A stretch of DNA of 64,000 nt from JANQIO01 sp036351375 (GCA_036351375.1 JAZBOY010000058.1:15396-79395), one strand, 5' to 3'. Positions 8,320 through 19,698 are shown, counted from the stretch's first letter. The notes: generated by a model not told the origin, from the letters alone. Program-made: numbers and translations.

Positions 8320-9543
8320 ATGACTAACGCAGTGCTTTCCTATAAGGTGTGCGCCTTTCCCGACAGCCGTCCTCAGCGCATGGACCGATTTGCCGATATT
8401 CGGCCCTACAATGACGCGGAAGTGCCCGCAGTACTGGAGCGCCTGCTCGGCGATTCCGAGTTTCTCGGCGCCATCTGCCGGCTCAAGTTCAAGGGCCTCG
8501 CCAGCTGGTTCGGGCTGCCGCTGCGGGCCCTGGTAAGGCGGGTGTTGCGCAGTGAGCTGGCCGATGTCACAGACGTGCGCAGTTTCCAGCTGGTCATCGA
8601 ACGCTACATGTCGCAGATGATCGAAGACAGTACCGCTGGCTTCTCGGTGTCCGGTCTGGACAAGCTGGACGCTGAAACCCCCTATCTCTTCATGAGCAAT
8701 CACCGGGACATTACCCTGGACCCGGCCTTCACCAACTACGCGCTGCACCACTCGGGCTTTGACACCGTGCGCATTGCGATTGGCGATAACCTGCTGACCA
8801 AGCCCTACGTATCGGACCTGATGCGCCTCAACAAGAGCTTTATCGTCAAGCGTTCAGCGCGGGGGCCGCGTGAGGTGTTCAAGGCCTACCGGGAACTGTC
8901 GGCTTATATACGCCACTCCATCCAGGCCGATCGCGCGCCGATCTGGATCGCCCAGCGTGAGGGGCGGGCCAAGGACGGTGTCGATCGCACCGAGCCCGCC
9001 ATTATCAAGATGCTGGCGATGAGCCAGGATCGGAAGGCGGAAGAGTTTGGTGACTTTATCGCCGGCCTGAACATTGTGCCCGTATCGATTTCCTATGAGC
9101 TCGACCCCTGCGATGCGCTCAAGGCGGCCGAACTCCAGCAGCTGGCGACCAGCGGCAGCTACCAGAAAGCCGAGCACGAGGATGTCGCAAGCATCGCTAC
9201 CGGCATCAGTGGCAACAAGGGACTGGTACACGTCGCGTTCGGTGAGCCGCTGGGTGCGAACTTCGCGACGCCGGAGCAGGTGGCTGCCGAACTGGACCGC
9301 CAGGTGGTGGGCAACTACCGCCTGCACGCTACCAACGCTTTCGCCTGGCAGGCCCTGCACGGCAACGCGCCGGACCTGCCGCCGGGTGATTTGCCGGGTA
9401 GCTGCAGCGAGCAGGCCTTTCTGCAGCGTATGCAGGCCATTCCCGGCAACCAGCGTGAGTACGCACTGGCGATCTATGCCAACGCCATCGCCAGCCGCCA
9501 GGCGCTGCTGGCGCAGGGAGGCGATAACGCCGTTGCTGTCTGA
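8320..9543 (+). CDS. 1-acyl-glycerol-3-phosphate acyltransferase-like protein
   Basis: 407-residue protein with a PlsB/PlsC-like acyltransferase core. Motif I reads MSNHRDITLDPAF (about residues 126-138). A basic patch follows (FIVKRSARGPREVFKAYREL), as does a glycerol-phosphate-binding-type motif IWIAQREGRAKDGVDRT. Family members transfer acyl groups to glycerolipids at the inner membrane; the exact acceptor is not deducible. The motif I spacing is H-X5-D rather than the textbook H-X4-D, or Asp2 may be the relevant acid (HRD). Start uncertain: ATG at 8320 or at 8380 (MDRFADIRPY); neither has a strong ribosome-binding site. The 3' end overlaps dinG by 11 bp. Confidence 0.8.
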   Translation: MTNAVLSYKVCAFPDSRPQRMDRFADIRPYNDAEVPAVLERLLGDSEFLGAICRLKFKGLASWFGLPLRALVRRVLRSELADVTDVRSFQLVIERYMSQMIEDSTAGFSVSGLDKLDAETPYLFMSNHRDITLDPAFTNYALHHSGFDTVRIAIGDNLLTKPYVSDLMRLNKSFIVKRSARGPREVFKAYRELSAYIRHSIQADRAPIWIAQREGRAKDGVDRTEPAIIKMLAMSQDRKAEEFGDFIAGLNIVPVSISYELDPCDALKAAELQQLATSGSYQKAEHEDVASIATGISGNKGLVHVAFGEPLGANFATPEQVAAELDRQVVGNYRLHATNAFAWQALHGNAPDLPPGDLPGSCSEQAFLQRMQAIPGNQREYALAIYANAIASRQALLAQGGDNAVAV

Positions 9544-11662
9544 AGAATCCAAGGAGGCGATTCGGCAGGCCTATAACGCGCTCATAGAAGGCAAGTCCCT
9601 GAACCCGCGTTGGGGGCAGCGCCAGATGATTGCCGAGATCGCCAACGCCCTGGCGCGCATGGACAGCGAAAATGATGAGGCGACACCGCAGGTGGCCATC
9701 GAGGCGGGCACCGGTACCGGCAAAACCATCGCCTATACGGTCGCCGCCATTCCACTGGCGCGCGCCAGTGACAAGACCCTGGTGATCTCTACCGCCACCA
9801 TCGCCCTGCAGGAGCAGCTGGTGATGAAAGACCTGCCGGACATCCGCCGGCACAGCGGCCTGGCCTTCGACTTCGTCCTCGCCAAGGGCCGTCGCCGCTA
9901 TATCTGCCTGTCGCGGCTGGATCGGCTGTTGGCCAGCGGCGGCGCCGAGGACCCGGTTATTCCCCTCTACCCGGACGAGGTCAATGCGCCGGGCCAGGAC
10001 GCCCTGCCGGTCTACCAGTCGATGGCAGAAGCCCTGGGGCGCGGTGAGTGGGATGGTGACCGCGATGCCTGGCCCGAGGAAGTGGCCAACGATGCCTGGT
10101 TCAGTGTGACTACCGATCACAGTCAGTGCAGCGGCCGGCGCTGCCCCAATGTCGGCCAGTGCAGTTTCTTCAAGGCTCGCGATGCGCTGCAACACGCCGA
10201 TGTGATTGTCACCAATCACGACCTCGTACTCTCTGACCTGGCGCTGGGAGGCGGTGCGATTCTCACGCCGCCTGAGGATACGGTCTATATCTTCGACGAG
10301 GGCCATCACCTGCCCGCCAAGGCGCTAAACCATTTCTCTGCCTTCTGCCGGCTGTCGAGTACCCGGCAGTGGGCAGAAGACTGCCAGCAGCAGCTGGGGC
10401 AGGGCGCCTCGACCCTGGCGGTCGCCGAGCTGACCGACGCCATGGAAAAACTGGAGTCACGGTTCAACGCGGTCGCCGGGGAGCTGGAGACTGCAAGTTC
10501 CCTGCTGCCCCTGCTGGAGGGTATGCCGGAGCCTCGCGACCCCAACGACAGCGTGCACCTGCGCTTCGAGATGGGCGCCATACCACAGGTCCTGGCCGTG
10601 CAGGCAGAACGCCTGGCCCAGCAGTTCAATCAGTTGCACGAGCGCCTGCAGCGACTGGAGAATCGCTTCGAGGACGCCATGGACGGTGATCTCTCGGGCA
10701 TCGACAGCACGGAGGCGGAGGCGTGGTACGCGGCCGTCGGCGCCATGCTGGGGCGGGCGGAGGGTAATCTCGCCCTCTGGTCAGACTATGCGTCGGCGCC
10801 CACAGAGCTTGCGCCCGCGGATGCCGAAAACGCACCGACGGCGCGCTGGATCAACGTGATACCGGCGGGTAACAGCATCGCCTACGAGCTGCGCTCGAGT
10901 CCGGTATTGGCGGCAGAGATCCTCACCGAGCACCTGTGGCCGCGAGCGGCCGGGGTGATCGCTACTTCGGCTACCATGACGGCGCTGAACAGCTTCGAGC
11001 GTTTCATCCTGCATTCCGGCATGCCACGCTCTGGCAGCTTCAAAGTGGTTCCCAGCCCGTTTGATCACCAGCAGGCCGAGCTGCGCATCCCGGCGATGGA
11101 CTGCGACCCCGGTGACCCGGAAGCCCACACCCAGTGCCTGGTCGAGAAGCTGCCGCAATGGCTGGACCCGGGCGAGGGCAGCCTGGTGCTGTTCTCGTCT
11201 CGCCGCCAGCTCAATGACGTCTACCAGGGCCTGCCGGGAGAGTGGCGCGACCGCATCCTGCTGCAGGGGGATTACAGCAAGCACGAAATCCTCCGCCGCC
11301 ACCGCGAGCGCATCGACGGTGGGCAGGGGAGCCTCATTTTTGGTCTCGCCAGCTTTGCCGAAGGGGTAGACTTGCCGGGAGACTACTGCCGACATGTGCT
11401 GGTGGCCAAAATCCCCTTCGCCGTGCCCGATAGCCCGCTCGAGGCGGCACTCTCCGAGTGGGTGGAACGGCGCGGCCGCAATGCCTTCATGGAAATCACC
11501 GTGCCCGATGCAGCCCTGCGGCTGGTGCAGGCCTGCGGGAGACTGCTGCGCACGGAAGCCGACAGCGGCCGGGTCACCATCTGTGACCGACGCCTGGTCA
11601 CCCGTCGCTACGGCAAGGCGCTGCTGGAAGCCCTGCCGCCGTTTCGACGCACCATCGAGTGA
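9533..11662 (+). CDS. dinG: ATP-dependent DNA helicase DinG (TTG start)
   Basis: XPD-like 5'-3' iron-sulfur helicase acting on R-loops and replication-transcription conflicts. 709 residues from a TTG that follows an AGGGAGG sequence; E. coli DinG has 716. Walker A AGTGTGKT is at 58-65 and the DEGH box at 255-258. The four [4Fe-4S] Cys are Cys125, Cys199, Cys204 and Cys210 (CSGRRCPNVGQC). The C-terminal helicase motifs include GLASFAEGVDLPG and QACGRLLRTEADSGR. The frame continues open upstream inside the acyltransferase gene but that part is non-homologous. It is translationally linked to the acyltransferase (11-bp overlap) and followed at once by yqcC. Confidence 0.93.
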   Translation: MLSEESKEAIRQAYNALIEGKSLNPRWGQRQMIAEIANALARMDSENDEATPQVAIEAGTGTGKTIAYTVAAIPLARASDKTLVISTATIALQEQLVMKDLPDIRRHSGLAFDFVLAKGRRRYICLSRLDRLLASGGAEDPVIPLYPDEVNAPGQDALPVYQSMAEALGRGEWDGDRDAWPEEVANDAWFSVTTDHSQCSGRRCPNVGQCSFFKARDALQHADVIVTNHDLVLSDLALGGGAILTPPEDTVYIFDEGHHLPAKALNHFSAFCRLSSTRQWAEDCQQQLGQGASTLAVAELTDAMEKLESRFNAVAGELETASSLLPLLEGMPEPRDPNDSVHLRFEMGAIPQVLAVQAERLAQQFNQLHERLQRLENRFEDAMDGDLSGIDSTEAEAWYAAVGAMLGRAEGNLALWSDYASAPTELAPADAENAPTARWINVIPAGNSIAYELRSSPVLAAEILTEHLWPRAAGVIATSATMTALNSFERFILHSGMPRSGSFKVVPSPFDHQQAELRIPAMDCDPGDPEAHTQCLVEKLPQWLDPGEGSLVLFSSRRQLNDVYQGLPGEWRDRILLQGDYSKHEILRRHRERIDGGQGSLIFGLASFAEGVDLPGDYCRHVLVAKIPFAVPDSPLEAALSEWVERRGRNAFMEITVPDAALRLVQACGRLLRTEADSGRVTICDRRLVTRRYGKALLEALPPFRRTIE

Positions 11663-11670
11663 TAGGTAGA

Positions 11671-12021
11671 ATGTCGGGAAACGAGGTGGAGAATCACTTG
11701 GCGCAGGCAGACAAAGTAGCCGAACTGCTGATCGATGTGGAAGCCAGCCTGCGCCAGCTCAACCTCTGGCAGCATGAACCACCCTCGGCCGAAGCACTGG
11801 CCAGTACCCAACCCTTCTGTATCGATACCCTCGGCTTCGACCAGTGGCTGCAGTTCATCTTCCTGCCCACAATGTACCAGCTGATCGATAGTGGTGAGGC
11901 CCTGCCGACCGAGTGCGCCATCGCGCCCATGGCGGAGGAATACTTCCGCGGCTCGGAGCTGCCCACTCGCGCCCTGGAGGATGCCCTGGCCGAGGTGGAC
12001 AGGCTGCTGACCGGGGGCTGA
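11671..12021 (+). CDS. yqcC: YqcC family protein
   Basis: 116-residue small acidic protein. The central block LWQHEPPSAEALASTQPFCIDTLGF followed by QWLQFIFLPTMYQLI is the hallmark of YqcC (DUF446). In many gammaproteobacteria this gene neighbours the pseudouridine synthase truC; here it follows dinG by 8 bp and is probably co-transcribed. Biochemical function is unknown. I chose ATG 11671; a GTG at 11659 would add four residues. A strong hairpin 30 bp after the stop ends the dinG-yqcC unit. Confidence 0.85.
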   Translation: MSGNEVENHLAQADKVAELLIDVEASLRQLNLWQHEPPSAEALASTQPFCIDTLGFDQWLQFIFLPTMYQLIDSGEALPTECAIAPMAEEYFRGSELPTRALEDALAEVDRLLTGG

Positions 12022-12049
12022 GTGGTAGGAGGTTTTCTGGAGGGGAAAA

Positions 12050-12073
12050 CCACGCCTGCACGGGCAGGCGTGG
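12050..12073. terminator. Hairpin terminator after yqcC
   Basis: Perfect 10-bp stem CCACGCCTGC / GCAGGCGTGG with an ACGG loop. It is preceded by an A-run, so as an intrinsic terminator it reads better on the minus strand (TTTTCC after the hairpin), serving the small convergent gene at 12091-12285. Confidence 0.6.
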
Positions 12074-12090
12074 GCGCTGCGTGCGGTACT

Positions 12091-12285
12091 TCAGTGAACG
12101 GTAGTGTTGGCGTCCACCGGCGTCATGTCGCCGGCGGCCTCGGTCTTGCGGACAGACTCCTGCTCCTGCAGGTAGGTGCGAAGCCGGCCTACCACGCTGG
12201 TCATCACGTCGATCGTCTGGCTGATCTGGTCCAGGGCCATCAGGATGGTCTCGGTGTCGGTGGTGGCTTGCTTGTTATCGCTCAT
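12091..12285 (-). CDS. Small hypothetical protein
   Basis: 64 residues, no signal peptide. The middle part (ETILMALDQISQTIDVMTSVVGRLRTYLQEQES) has a strong heptad pattern and should form one amphipathic helix or coiled coil; both ends are polar. A GAGGA sequence upstream of the ATG and the codon use support a real gene. It lies downstream of nrdB on the same strand, separated by two hairpins, so it is probably its own unit. No family recognised. Confidence 0.55.
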   Translation of the reverse strand: MSDNKQATTDTETILMALDQISQTIDVMTSVVGRLRTYLQEQESVRKTEAAGDMTPVDANTTVH

Positions 12286-12372
12286 GCTCGATCCTCACTG
12301 GTATCGGCGAAGTGTTCTATGCGGCCCCAGAGTTTCCCCTGGCGGGGCCGCGCGTTTCATTGCCACATTTTG

Positions 12373-12392
12373 GGAACGTATTGCTACGTTCC
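12373..12392 (-). terminator. Hairpin downstream of nrdB
   Basis: Perfect 8-bp stem GGAACGTA / TACGTTCC with a TTGC loop, the second of two consecutive hairpins met by transcripts leaving nrdB. A CAAAAT sequence follows on the minus strand. Confidence 0.45.
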
Positions 12393-12399
12393 GTACTGC

Positions 12400-12422
12400 T
12401 GCCCCGGACAAGGTCCGGGGCA
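12400..12422 (-). terminator. GC-rich hairpin immediately after nrdB
   Basis: Perfect 10-bp stem TGCCCCGGAC / GTCCGGGGCA with a 3-nt loop, 30 bp past the nrdB stop. No T-run. With the adjacent hairpin it probably defines the 3' end of the nrdAB message. Confidence 0.5.
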
Positions 12423-12451
12423 CGGCAGCCTTGCACTGGCCGGGGGCCAGT

Positions 12452-13798
12452 CTAGTCCCAGCTCAGCGCGCCGCCGGTCTGGTACTCGATAACCCGGGTT
12501 TCGAAGAAGTTCTTCTCCTTGCGCAGGTCCATGATCTCGGACATCCACGGGAAGGGGTTCTGTACACCGGCAAACTGCTCGGGCAGGCCCAGTTGGACCA
12601 GGCGGCGGTTGCAGATGAATTGCAGGTACTCCTCCATCATGGCGGCGTTCATGCCCAACACACCGCGCGGCATGGTGTCGCGTGCGTATTCGATCTCGAT
12701 CTGGGTACCCTCGAGGATCATCTGGATGACTTCTTTCTTGAATTCGTCGGTCCAGAGCTGCGGGTTCTCCAGCTTGATCTGGTTGATCACGTCGATGCCG
12801 AAGTTCAGGTGCATGGACTCATCCCGCAGGATGTACTGGAACTGCTCCGCCACGCCGGTCATCTTGTTGCGGCGACCCATGGAGAGAATCTGGGTGAAGC
12901 CGCAGTAGAAGAAGATGCCCTCGGTTACCGCGTAAAAACCGATCAGGTTGCGCAGCAGCTCCCGGTCGGCTTCTTCGGTGCCGGTGTGAAAGTTGGGGTC
13001 GCTCAGCGCGTGGGTGTGGCTGAGGCTCCAGGCGGCCTTCTTGGCGACTGAGGGTACCTCGCGGTACATGTTGAACACCGCTCCTTCGTCCATGCCCAGC
13101 GACTCGATGCAGTACTGGTAGGCGTGGGTGTGGATGGCCTCTTCAAAGGCCTGGCGCAGCAGGTACTGGCGGCACTCCGGGTTGGTGATGTGGCGGTAGA
13201 TGGCCAGCACCAGGTTGTTTGCGACCAGCGAGTCGGCGGTGGAGAAGTAGCCGAGGCTGCGCAGCACGATGCGACGCTCGTCTTCCGACAGGCCGTCGGC
13301 GCTCTTCCAGGTCGCCACGTCTGCCGTCATGTTGATTTCCTGGGGCATCCAGTGATTGGCACAGCCGTCCAGGTATTTCTGCCAGGCCCAGTCGTACTTG
13401 AAGGGCACCAGCTGGTTCAGGTCGGCGCGGCAGTTGATCATCGCCTTTTCGTCGACGGATACCCGCGCAGCACCCATTTCAAGCTCTTCCAGGCCAGGCG
13501 CCACGTCCATATCGGCAATCGCCTGGTTGGCCTCTTCGATCAGCGTATCGGCTTGCGCCACAGCCTTGTTGGCGGCAGCAAGCGCCTTCTCGGCCTCGGC
13601 ATCGGCTGCCACCGGTGCCGCAGTGGCCAGCTGCTGCTCGACCTCGGCCTCGCTGAGGGTTTCCACGATCGGTGTGGGGATAGGCGCCTCTGCGGCAGCG
13701 GTGTCGGCCCCCTGGTTCGCCGACGACTCACTGGCGCGGCCCGGGGCTTTTGCCTCGGCAGCGTTTTCTTCCGTGTTGTATTCGTCCCAACTAAGCAT
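12452..13798 (-). CDS. nrdB: Ribonucleotide reductase class Ia, beta subunit
   Basis: Diiron-tyrosyl radical subunit that supplies the radical to NrdA for dNTP synthesis. 448 residues; E. coli NrdB has 376. All metal ligands are present: Asp189 (STADS), Glu220/His223 (EEAIH), Glu293 (VTEGI), Glu327/His330 (RDESMH), plus radical Tyr227 at the canonical +4 from His223. The first ~110 residues are an Ala/Glu/Asp-rich, low-complexity extension ahead of the R2 fold. The protein begins MLSWDEYN and ends GGALSWD; the C-terminal peptide is the part expected to dock on NrdA. A strong AGGAGAG sequence precedes the ATG. It follows nrdA in the operon with a 190-bp U-poor spacer. Confidence 0.95.
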   Translation of the reverse strand: MLSWDEYNTEENAAEAKAPGRASESSANQGADTAAAEAPIPTPIVETLSEAEVEQQLATAAPVAADAEAEKALAAANKAVAQADTLIEEANQAIADMDVAPGLEELEMGAARVSVDEKAMINCRADLNQLVPFKYDWAWQKYLDGCANHWMPQEINMTADVATWKSADGLSEDERRIVLRSLGYFSTADSLVANNLVLAIYRHITNPECRQYLLRQAFEEAIHTHAYQYCIESLGMDEGAVFNMYREVPSVAKKAAWSLSHTHALSDPNFHTGTEEADRELLRNLIGFYAVTEGIFFYCGFTQILSMGRRNKMTGVAEQFQYILRDESMHLNFGIDVINQIKLENPQLWTDEFKKEVIQMILEGTQIEIEYARDTMPRGVLGMNAAMMEEYLQFICNRRLVQLGLPEQFAGVQNPFPWMSEIMDLRKEKNFFETRVIEYQTGGALSWD

Positions 13799-13988
13799 GT
13801 CTCTCTCCTGAAATTCCTACGCTTTTTTGAGCTTCAAGGCATTGCCACTTGTGGTGTGGCTGTCTGCCAGTGTCTTTATGTGTTGCCTGATGGTCTTGCT
13901 TTGCCTGTTTCTCTATCGGGTGTTGCTATGAGCTTGTTCAATTACAGCTTTCGGCCTCTCACCGAATTACCGCCCGTGAAGGCCTGCC
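13799..13988 (-). other. nrdA-nrdB intergenic spacer with strong base skew
   Basis: 190 bp lying inside the nrdAB transcript. On the plus strand 13861-13920 has 27 T and only 4 A, so the mRNA is A-rich and nearly U-free. At the nrdA end a hairpin AGGCCTGCC-ttatt-GGCAGGCCT (13980-14002) has the nrdA stop codon in its loop. No ORF is credible here. Confidence 0.6.
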
Positions 13989-16874
<2,886 letters not shown>

Positions 16875-17627
16875 GTCTACTCCGGAATCAGGCCTGGCAT
16901 TTTTAACTGCGAACACTCCCTGTGCTTGCCGGTTCGCGTACTGGCTGGATGAAAGGGTATCCAGTTTCTACGCCAAACCGACCTGGCCGTTTGTGCCTGC
17001 GGTGTTTTGCCTGTTTTGCCTGTCTGTGTGCCTAACGCTCTTTTATTCACCGGTGCCCTGCGAGTGCCGGGTCCGGCCGTTTGTAGGTGTGTTACCTCGT
17101 TACCTCGTGTACACCACTTGCATTAGCCTTCCGTCGCCGTAGGTAGGTGGTCTGGTTCGCCGGTGTTACTGCTACGGGTTCCCCGGAACCGTGTCACTGG
17201 CTTGTTATCCCCCATTCCCAGTGCCGATGGTGTAGATGTGGTCGTGTCCGGAGAACCCGGTAACGGCCCATGATCGGCGCTGGTTGTTTCCCTTTGGCCC
17301 TGTCTGGAAAACGTCGCTCTGTTATTACTGCTTATATGTTGCTGGTACTGCGTTTGTTGCTGCTTCTGATACCGCTGCCTGTCTTGGCCTTTCACAAGCC
17401 ATTTTTACCTGCTCGTTACTCGCATCCCGGCCTGTTGCCCTGTACTGCTTTGGCACCGATCTGTCCCGTTCCGACTTGTTCCTAACCGTTCGAGACTTGT
17501 TTGCGTCACGTTCGGGCCGGTTCGCGTATGTCTGGCCAAGCCGTGGACCGTCTATGGGCTGGTTCCCACAGGCTATTTGGGCTGTTTCCAGGCTCTGACC
17601 CAATATATTGGGCCTTGCTGGCAGCTG
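16875..17627 (-). other. Very long 5' leader of nrdA
   Basis: About 750 nt between the inferred transcription start and the nrdA ATG. The RNA would be A/G/C-rich and U-poor: on plus, 17461-17520 has 19 T against 6 A. It contains a 9-bp tandem repeat TGTTTTGCC at 17003-17011 and 17012-17020. Minus-strand ORFs of about 90 codons exist (17123-17395 and 17325-17603) but have low-complexity, non-family sequences and no good ribosome-binding sites, so I do not call them. I recognise no known riboswitch class. Confidence 0.5.
17599..17612. promoter_or_regulatory. NrdR box 1
   Basis: Perfect palindrome CCCAATATATTGGG, matching the core of the NrdR consensus (acaCwAtATaTwGtgt). NrdR is the ATP/dATP-sensing repressor of bacterial ribonucleotide reductase genes. 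It sits about 20 bp downstream of the inferred nrdA transcription start. Confidence 0.75.
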
Positions 17628-17630
17628 AGA

Positions 17631-17644
17631 TACAAGATAATGCG
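17631..17644. promoter_or_regulatory. NrdR box 2 (degenerate)
   Basis: TACAAGATAATGCG, 9 of 14 matches to box 1, exactly 32 bp from it (three helical turns), the spacing typical of paired NrdR sites. It overlaps the candidate -10 of nrdA. Confidence 0.6.
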
Positions 17645-17662
17645 CTTGTGAGCGGAATGCAA
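17634..17662 (-). promoter_or_regulatory. Candidate nrdA promoter
   Basis: Reading the minus strand: -35 TTGCAT (17662-17657), 17-bp spacer, -10 TATCTT (17639-17634). The hexamer matches are modest (3/6 and 4/6), but the position relative to the two NrdR boxes is what repression would require. Confidence 0.4.
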
Positions 17663-17684
17663 GGCATTGGAGCTGGGGTTTTTC

Positions 17685-17693
17685 TGTGGATAA
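17685..17693. promoter_or_regulatory. DnaA box upstream of nrdA promoter
   Basis: TGTGGATAA is the reverse complement of the strict DnaA box TTATCCACA, about 25 bp upstream of the -35 candidate. DnaA sites upstream of nrdAB are known in E. coli, where they couple dNTP supply to replication initiation. A one-mismatch relative (TGTGGAAAA) lies at 17917-17925 inside the argD 3' hairpin. Confidence 0.55.
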
Positions 17694-17908
17694 AGTGTGG
17701 GCAAACCATAAGGTCTGTGACCGCTAACCCCTGAGCCCGCATGACATCAAAGTCTTTAGAAATCAGACGCTTGCGTGCCCCAGGATAGGGCTTCTATCAA
17801 TTTGTTCTAAAGCCCTGCCAGATGTTTGAACTTTTGTTATTAGGTAGGACTTACCTGTACAAAACATGCACAGTTGGTGAGGGGCGGGGCTGGCTCGGGT
17901 GTGATTTA

Positions 17909-17932
17909 CGGCCGGCTGTGGAAAACCGGCCG
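17909..17932 (-). terminator. Hairpin downstream of argD
   Basis: 7-bp stem CGGCCGG / CCGGCCG with a 10-nt loop, 8 bp after the argD stop on the minus strand. No clear U-run. Confidence 0.45.
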
Positions 17933-17940
17933 ACACGACA

Positions 17941-19140
17941 TCACGCGCTGGCCCGGGCAGGTGCGTCCTGTTGCAGGAACCGTGTGACCAGGGCAGACAC
18001 CCCGTCGACCAGTTGCTCCGCCTCAGCCTGGTTGAGTATCAGCGGCGGCAACAGGCGGATGACGTTACCGGCAGTCACGTTGATCAGCAGGCCGGCGGCC
18101 AGTGCTTCGGTGACCAGTTCGCCGCAGGGCTCATCCAGCTCGATGCCCAGCATCATGCCGCGCCCGCGGATGTCACGTACCCCGGGGAGGTCGCCCAGCC
18201 GCTCCCGGAAACCGGCCAGTATCTGCGCACCGGTGGCGGCGGCGTGGTCGGCGATCCCCTCGGCTTCCATGGTCTCGATCACAGCCAGGGCGGCGGCACA
18301 GGCCAGTGGATTGCCGCCGTAGGTGGAGCCATGGTGCCCGGCCTGGAACACCTCCGCCGCGGCGCCGCCCGCCATGCAGGCGCCAATCGGTACACCGTTG
18401 GCCAGCGCCTTGGCGGTGGTGATGATGTCAGGCACCACGGATTCGCCCTGGCAGGCATACCAGGTGCCGGTGCGGCAGTTGCCACACTGCACCTCATCAA
18501 ACATCAGCAGCCAGTGGTGTTGGTCGCAGATCTCGCGCAACTCGGCCAGGTAGCCGGCGGGCGGCAGGTTGATCCCGCCTTCACCCTGTATCGGTTCCAC
18601 CAGGACCGCAGAGATACTGTGGTTGTTTTCTGCAATGGTGCGCACGGCCTGCGCGTCACCGAAGGGCGCCCGGGTAAACCCGCTCACCAGTGGCTCGAAG
18701 CCGGCCTGGATCTTGCGGTTGCCCGAGGCAGACAGGGCGGCCATGGTGCGGCCGTGGAAGGCGTGCTCCATGACAATGACGGCGGGATTCTGGATCTCGC
18801 GTTGATGGCCGTACAGTCGGGCCAGCTTGATGGCGGCCTCATTCGCTTCCGCGCCTGAATTGCCAATGAAGCAACGCGACAGGCCTGACACCTCGGCGAG
18901 TCGCTGGGCCAACGTCTCCTGGTGCTCGACCCGGTAGAGGTTCGAGGTGTGTACCAGTTTGCCGGCCTGTGTGCTGACGGCGGCCGTCACCGCCGGGTGG
19001 GCGTGCCCCAGGGAATTGACGCCGATACCGGCGATAGCGTCCAGGTAGCGTCGCCCTTCACTGTCTACCAGCCAGGCGCCTTCCCCGTGGGTAAAGGTCA
19101 CATCCAGACGCTTGTAGGTATTCATCAGGGCCGATGCCAT
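17941..19140 (-). CDS. argD: Acetylornithine/succinyldiaminopimelate-type aminotransferase
   Basis: PLP class-III aminotransferase converting N-acetylglutamate semialdehyde to N-acetylornithine in arginine synthesis; often also active in the lysine pathway. 399 residues. Visible motifs: the GNSGAEANEAAIKLAR phosphate-binding segment, AFHGRTMAALSASG, the IQGEGG and MFDEVQCGNCRTG cofactor-binding region, and the Schiff-base Lys in ITTAKALANG. ATG 19140 was chosen for its upstream CAGGAG site and because the family N-terminus (MNTYKRLDVTFTHGEG) follows within six residues; the frame is open 38 codons further upstream without homology. It is a single gene divergent from grxD. Confidence 0.93.
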   Translation of the reverse strand: MASALMNTYKRLDVTFTHGEGAWLVDSEGRRYLDAIAGIGVNSLGHAHPAVTAAVSTQAGKLVHTSNLYRVEHQETLAQRLAEVSGLSRCFIGNSGAEANEAAIKLARLYGHQREIQNPAVIVMEHAFHGRTMAALSASGNRKIQAGFEPLVSGFTRAPFGDAQAVRTIAENNHSISAVLVEPIQGEGGINLPPAGYLAELREICDQHHWLLMFDEVQCGNCRTGTWYACQGESVVPDIITTAKALANGVPIGACMAGGAAAEVFQAGHHGSTYGGNPLACAAALAVIETMEAEGIADHAAATGAQILAGFRERLGDLPGVRDIRGRGMMLGIELDEPCGELVTEALAAGLLINVTAGNVIRLLPPLILNQAEAEQLVDGVSALVTRFLQQDAPARASA

Positions 19141-19315
19141 GGCGTTGCTCCTGTCGATTCTGAGTACGCAGTGATAGCTGTCCCGGGCCCGCGCCGCAGG
19201 GAATCCAGCATGGTAATCGTCGGTGGCCCGGCGAGGCAATGCGGCGTGATCCAATGGGGACGTTTTTGCCTATACTCGTTACAATACCGCTTTTAAACCC
19301 GCGGTACAGGTCATC

Positions 19316-19663
19316 ATGGATACTATCGACACCATTAAAGATCAGATCGAAAACAACGCCGTCATTCTCTATATGAAAGGCTCCCCCAACCAGCCCCAGT
19401 GTGGCTTCTCGGCGCGCACCTCCCAGGCCCTGATGGCCTGCGGTGAGCGTTTTGCCTACGTGGACGTCCTGAGTAATCCGGACATCCGCGCCAACCTGCC
19501 GGCCTACGCGAATTGGCCGACCTTCCCGCAGCTGTGGGTCAAGGGCGAGCTGATCGGCGGTTGTGACATCGTCATGGAAATGTACGAGTCGGGTGAGCTT
19601 CAGCCCCTGATCAAGGAAGCGGCCGCTGATGCCGGTGCAGAGGACAGCGCCGCCAACGGCTGA
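19316..19663 (+). CDS. grxD: Monothiol glutaredoxin, Grx4 type
   Basis: CGFS glutaredoxin that carries and transfers [2Fe-2S] clusters, often with BolA. 115 residues, typical. The active-site Cys29 is in QCGFS, followed by the glutathione-binding segments WPTFPQLWVKGELIGGCDIV. The C-terminal tail is Ala/Asp/Glu-rich and slightly longer than E. coli GrxD. Lone gene with an intrinsic terminator. Confidence 0.95.
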   Translation: MDTIDTIKDQIENNAVILYMKGSPNQPQCGFSARTSQALMACGERFAYVDVLSNPDIRANLPAYANWPTFPQLWVKGELIGGCDIVMEMYESGELQPLIKEAAADAGAEDSAANG

Positions 19664-19698
19664 AGGCCGCTGACTGCTCACGGCAAGCCAGACAGCCG

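Noticed and set aside
8002..8751. A 249-codon minus-strand gene including the small membrane protein
   Set aside because: The upstream 175 codons are antisense to the acyltransferase and not protein-like; a ribosome-binding site sits before the internal ATG at 8226.
17123..17603. Protein-coding genes in the nrdA leader on the minus strand (two frames of about 90 codons)
   Set aside because: Low-complexity Gln/Arg/Asn-rich translations, no ribosome-binding sites, and the composition is explained by the U-poor leader.
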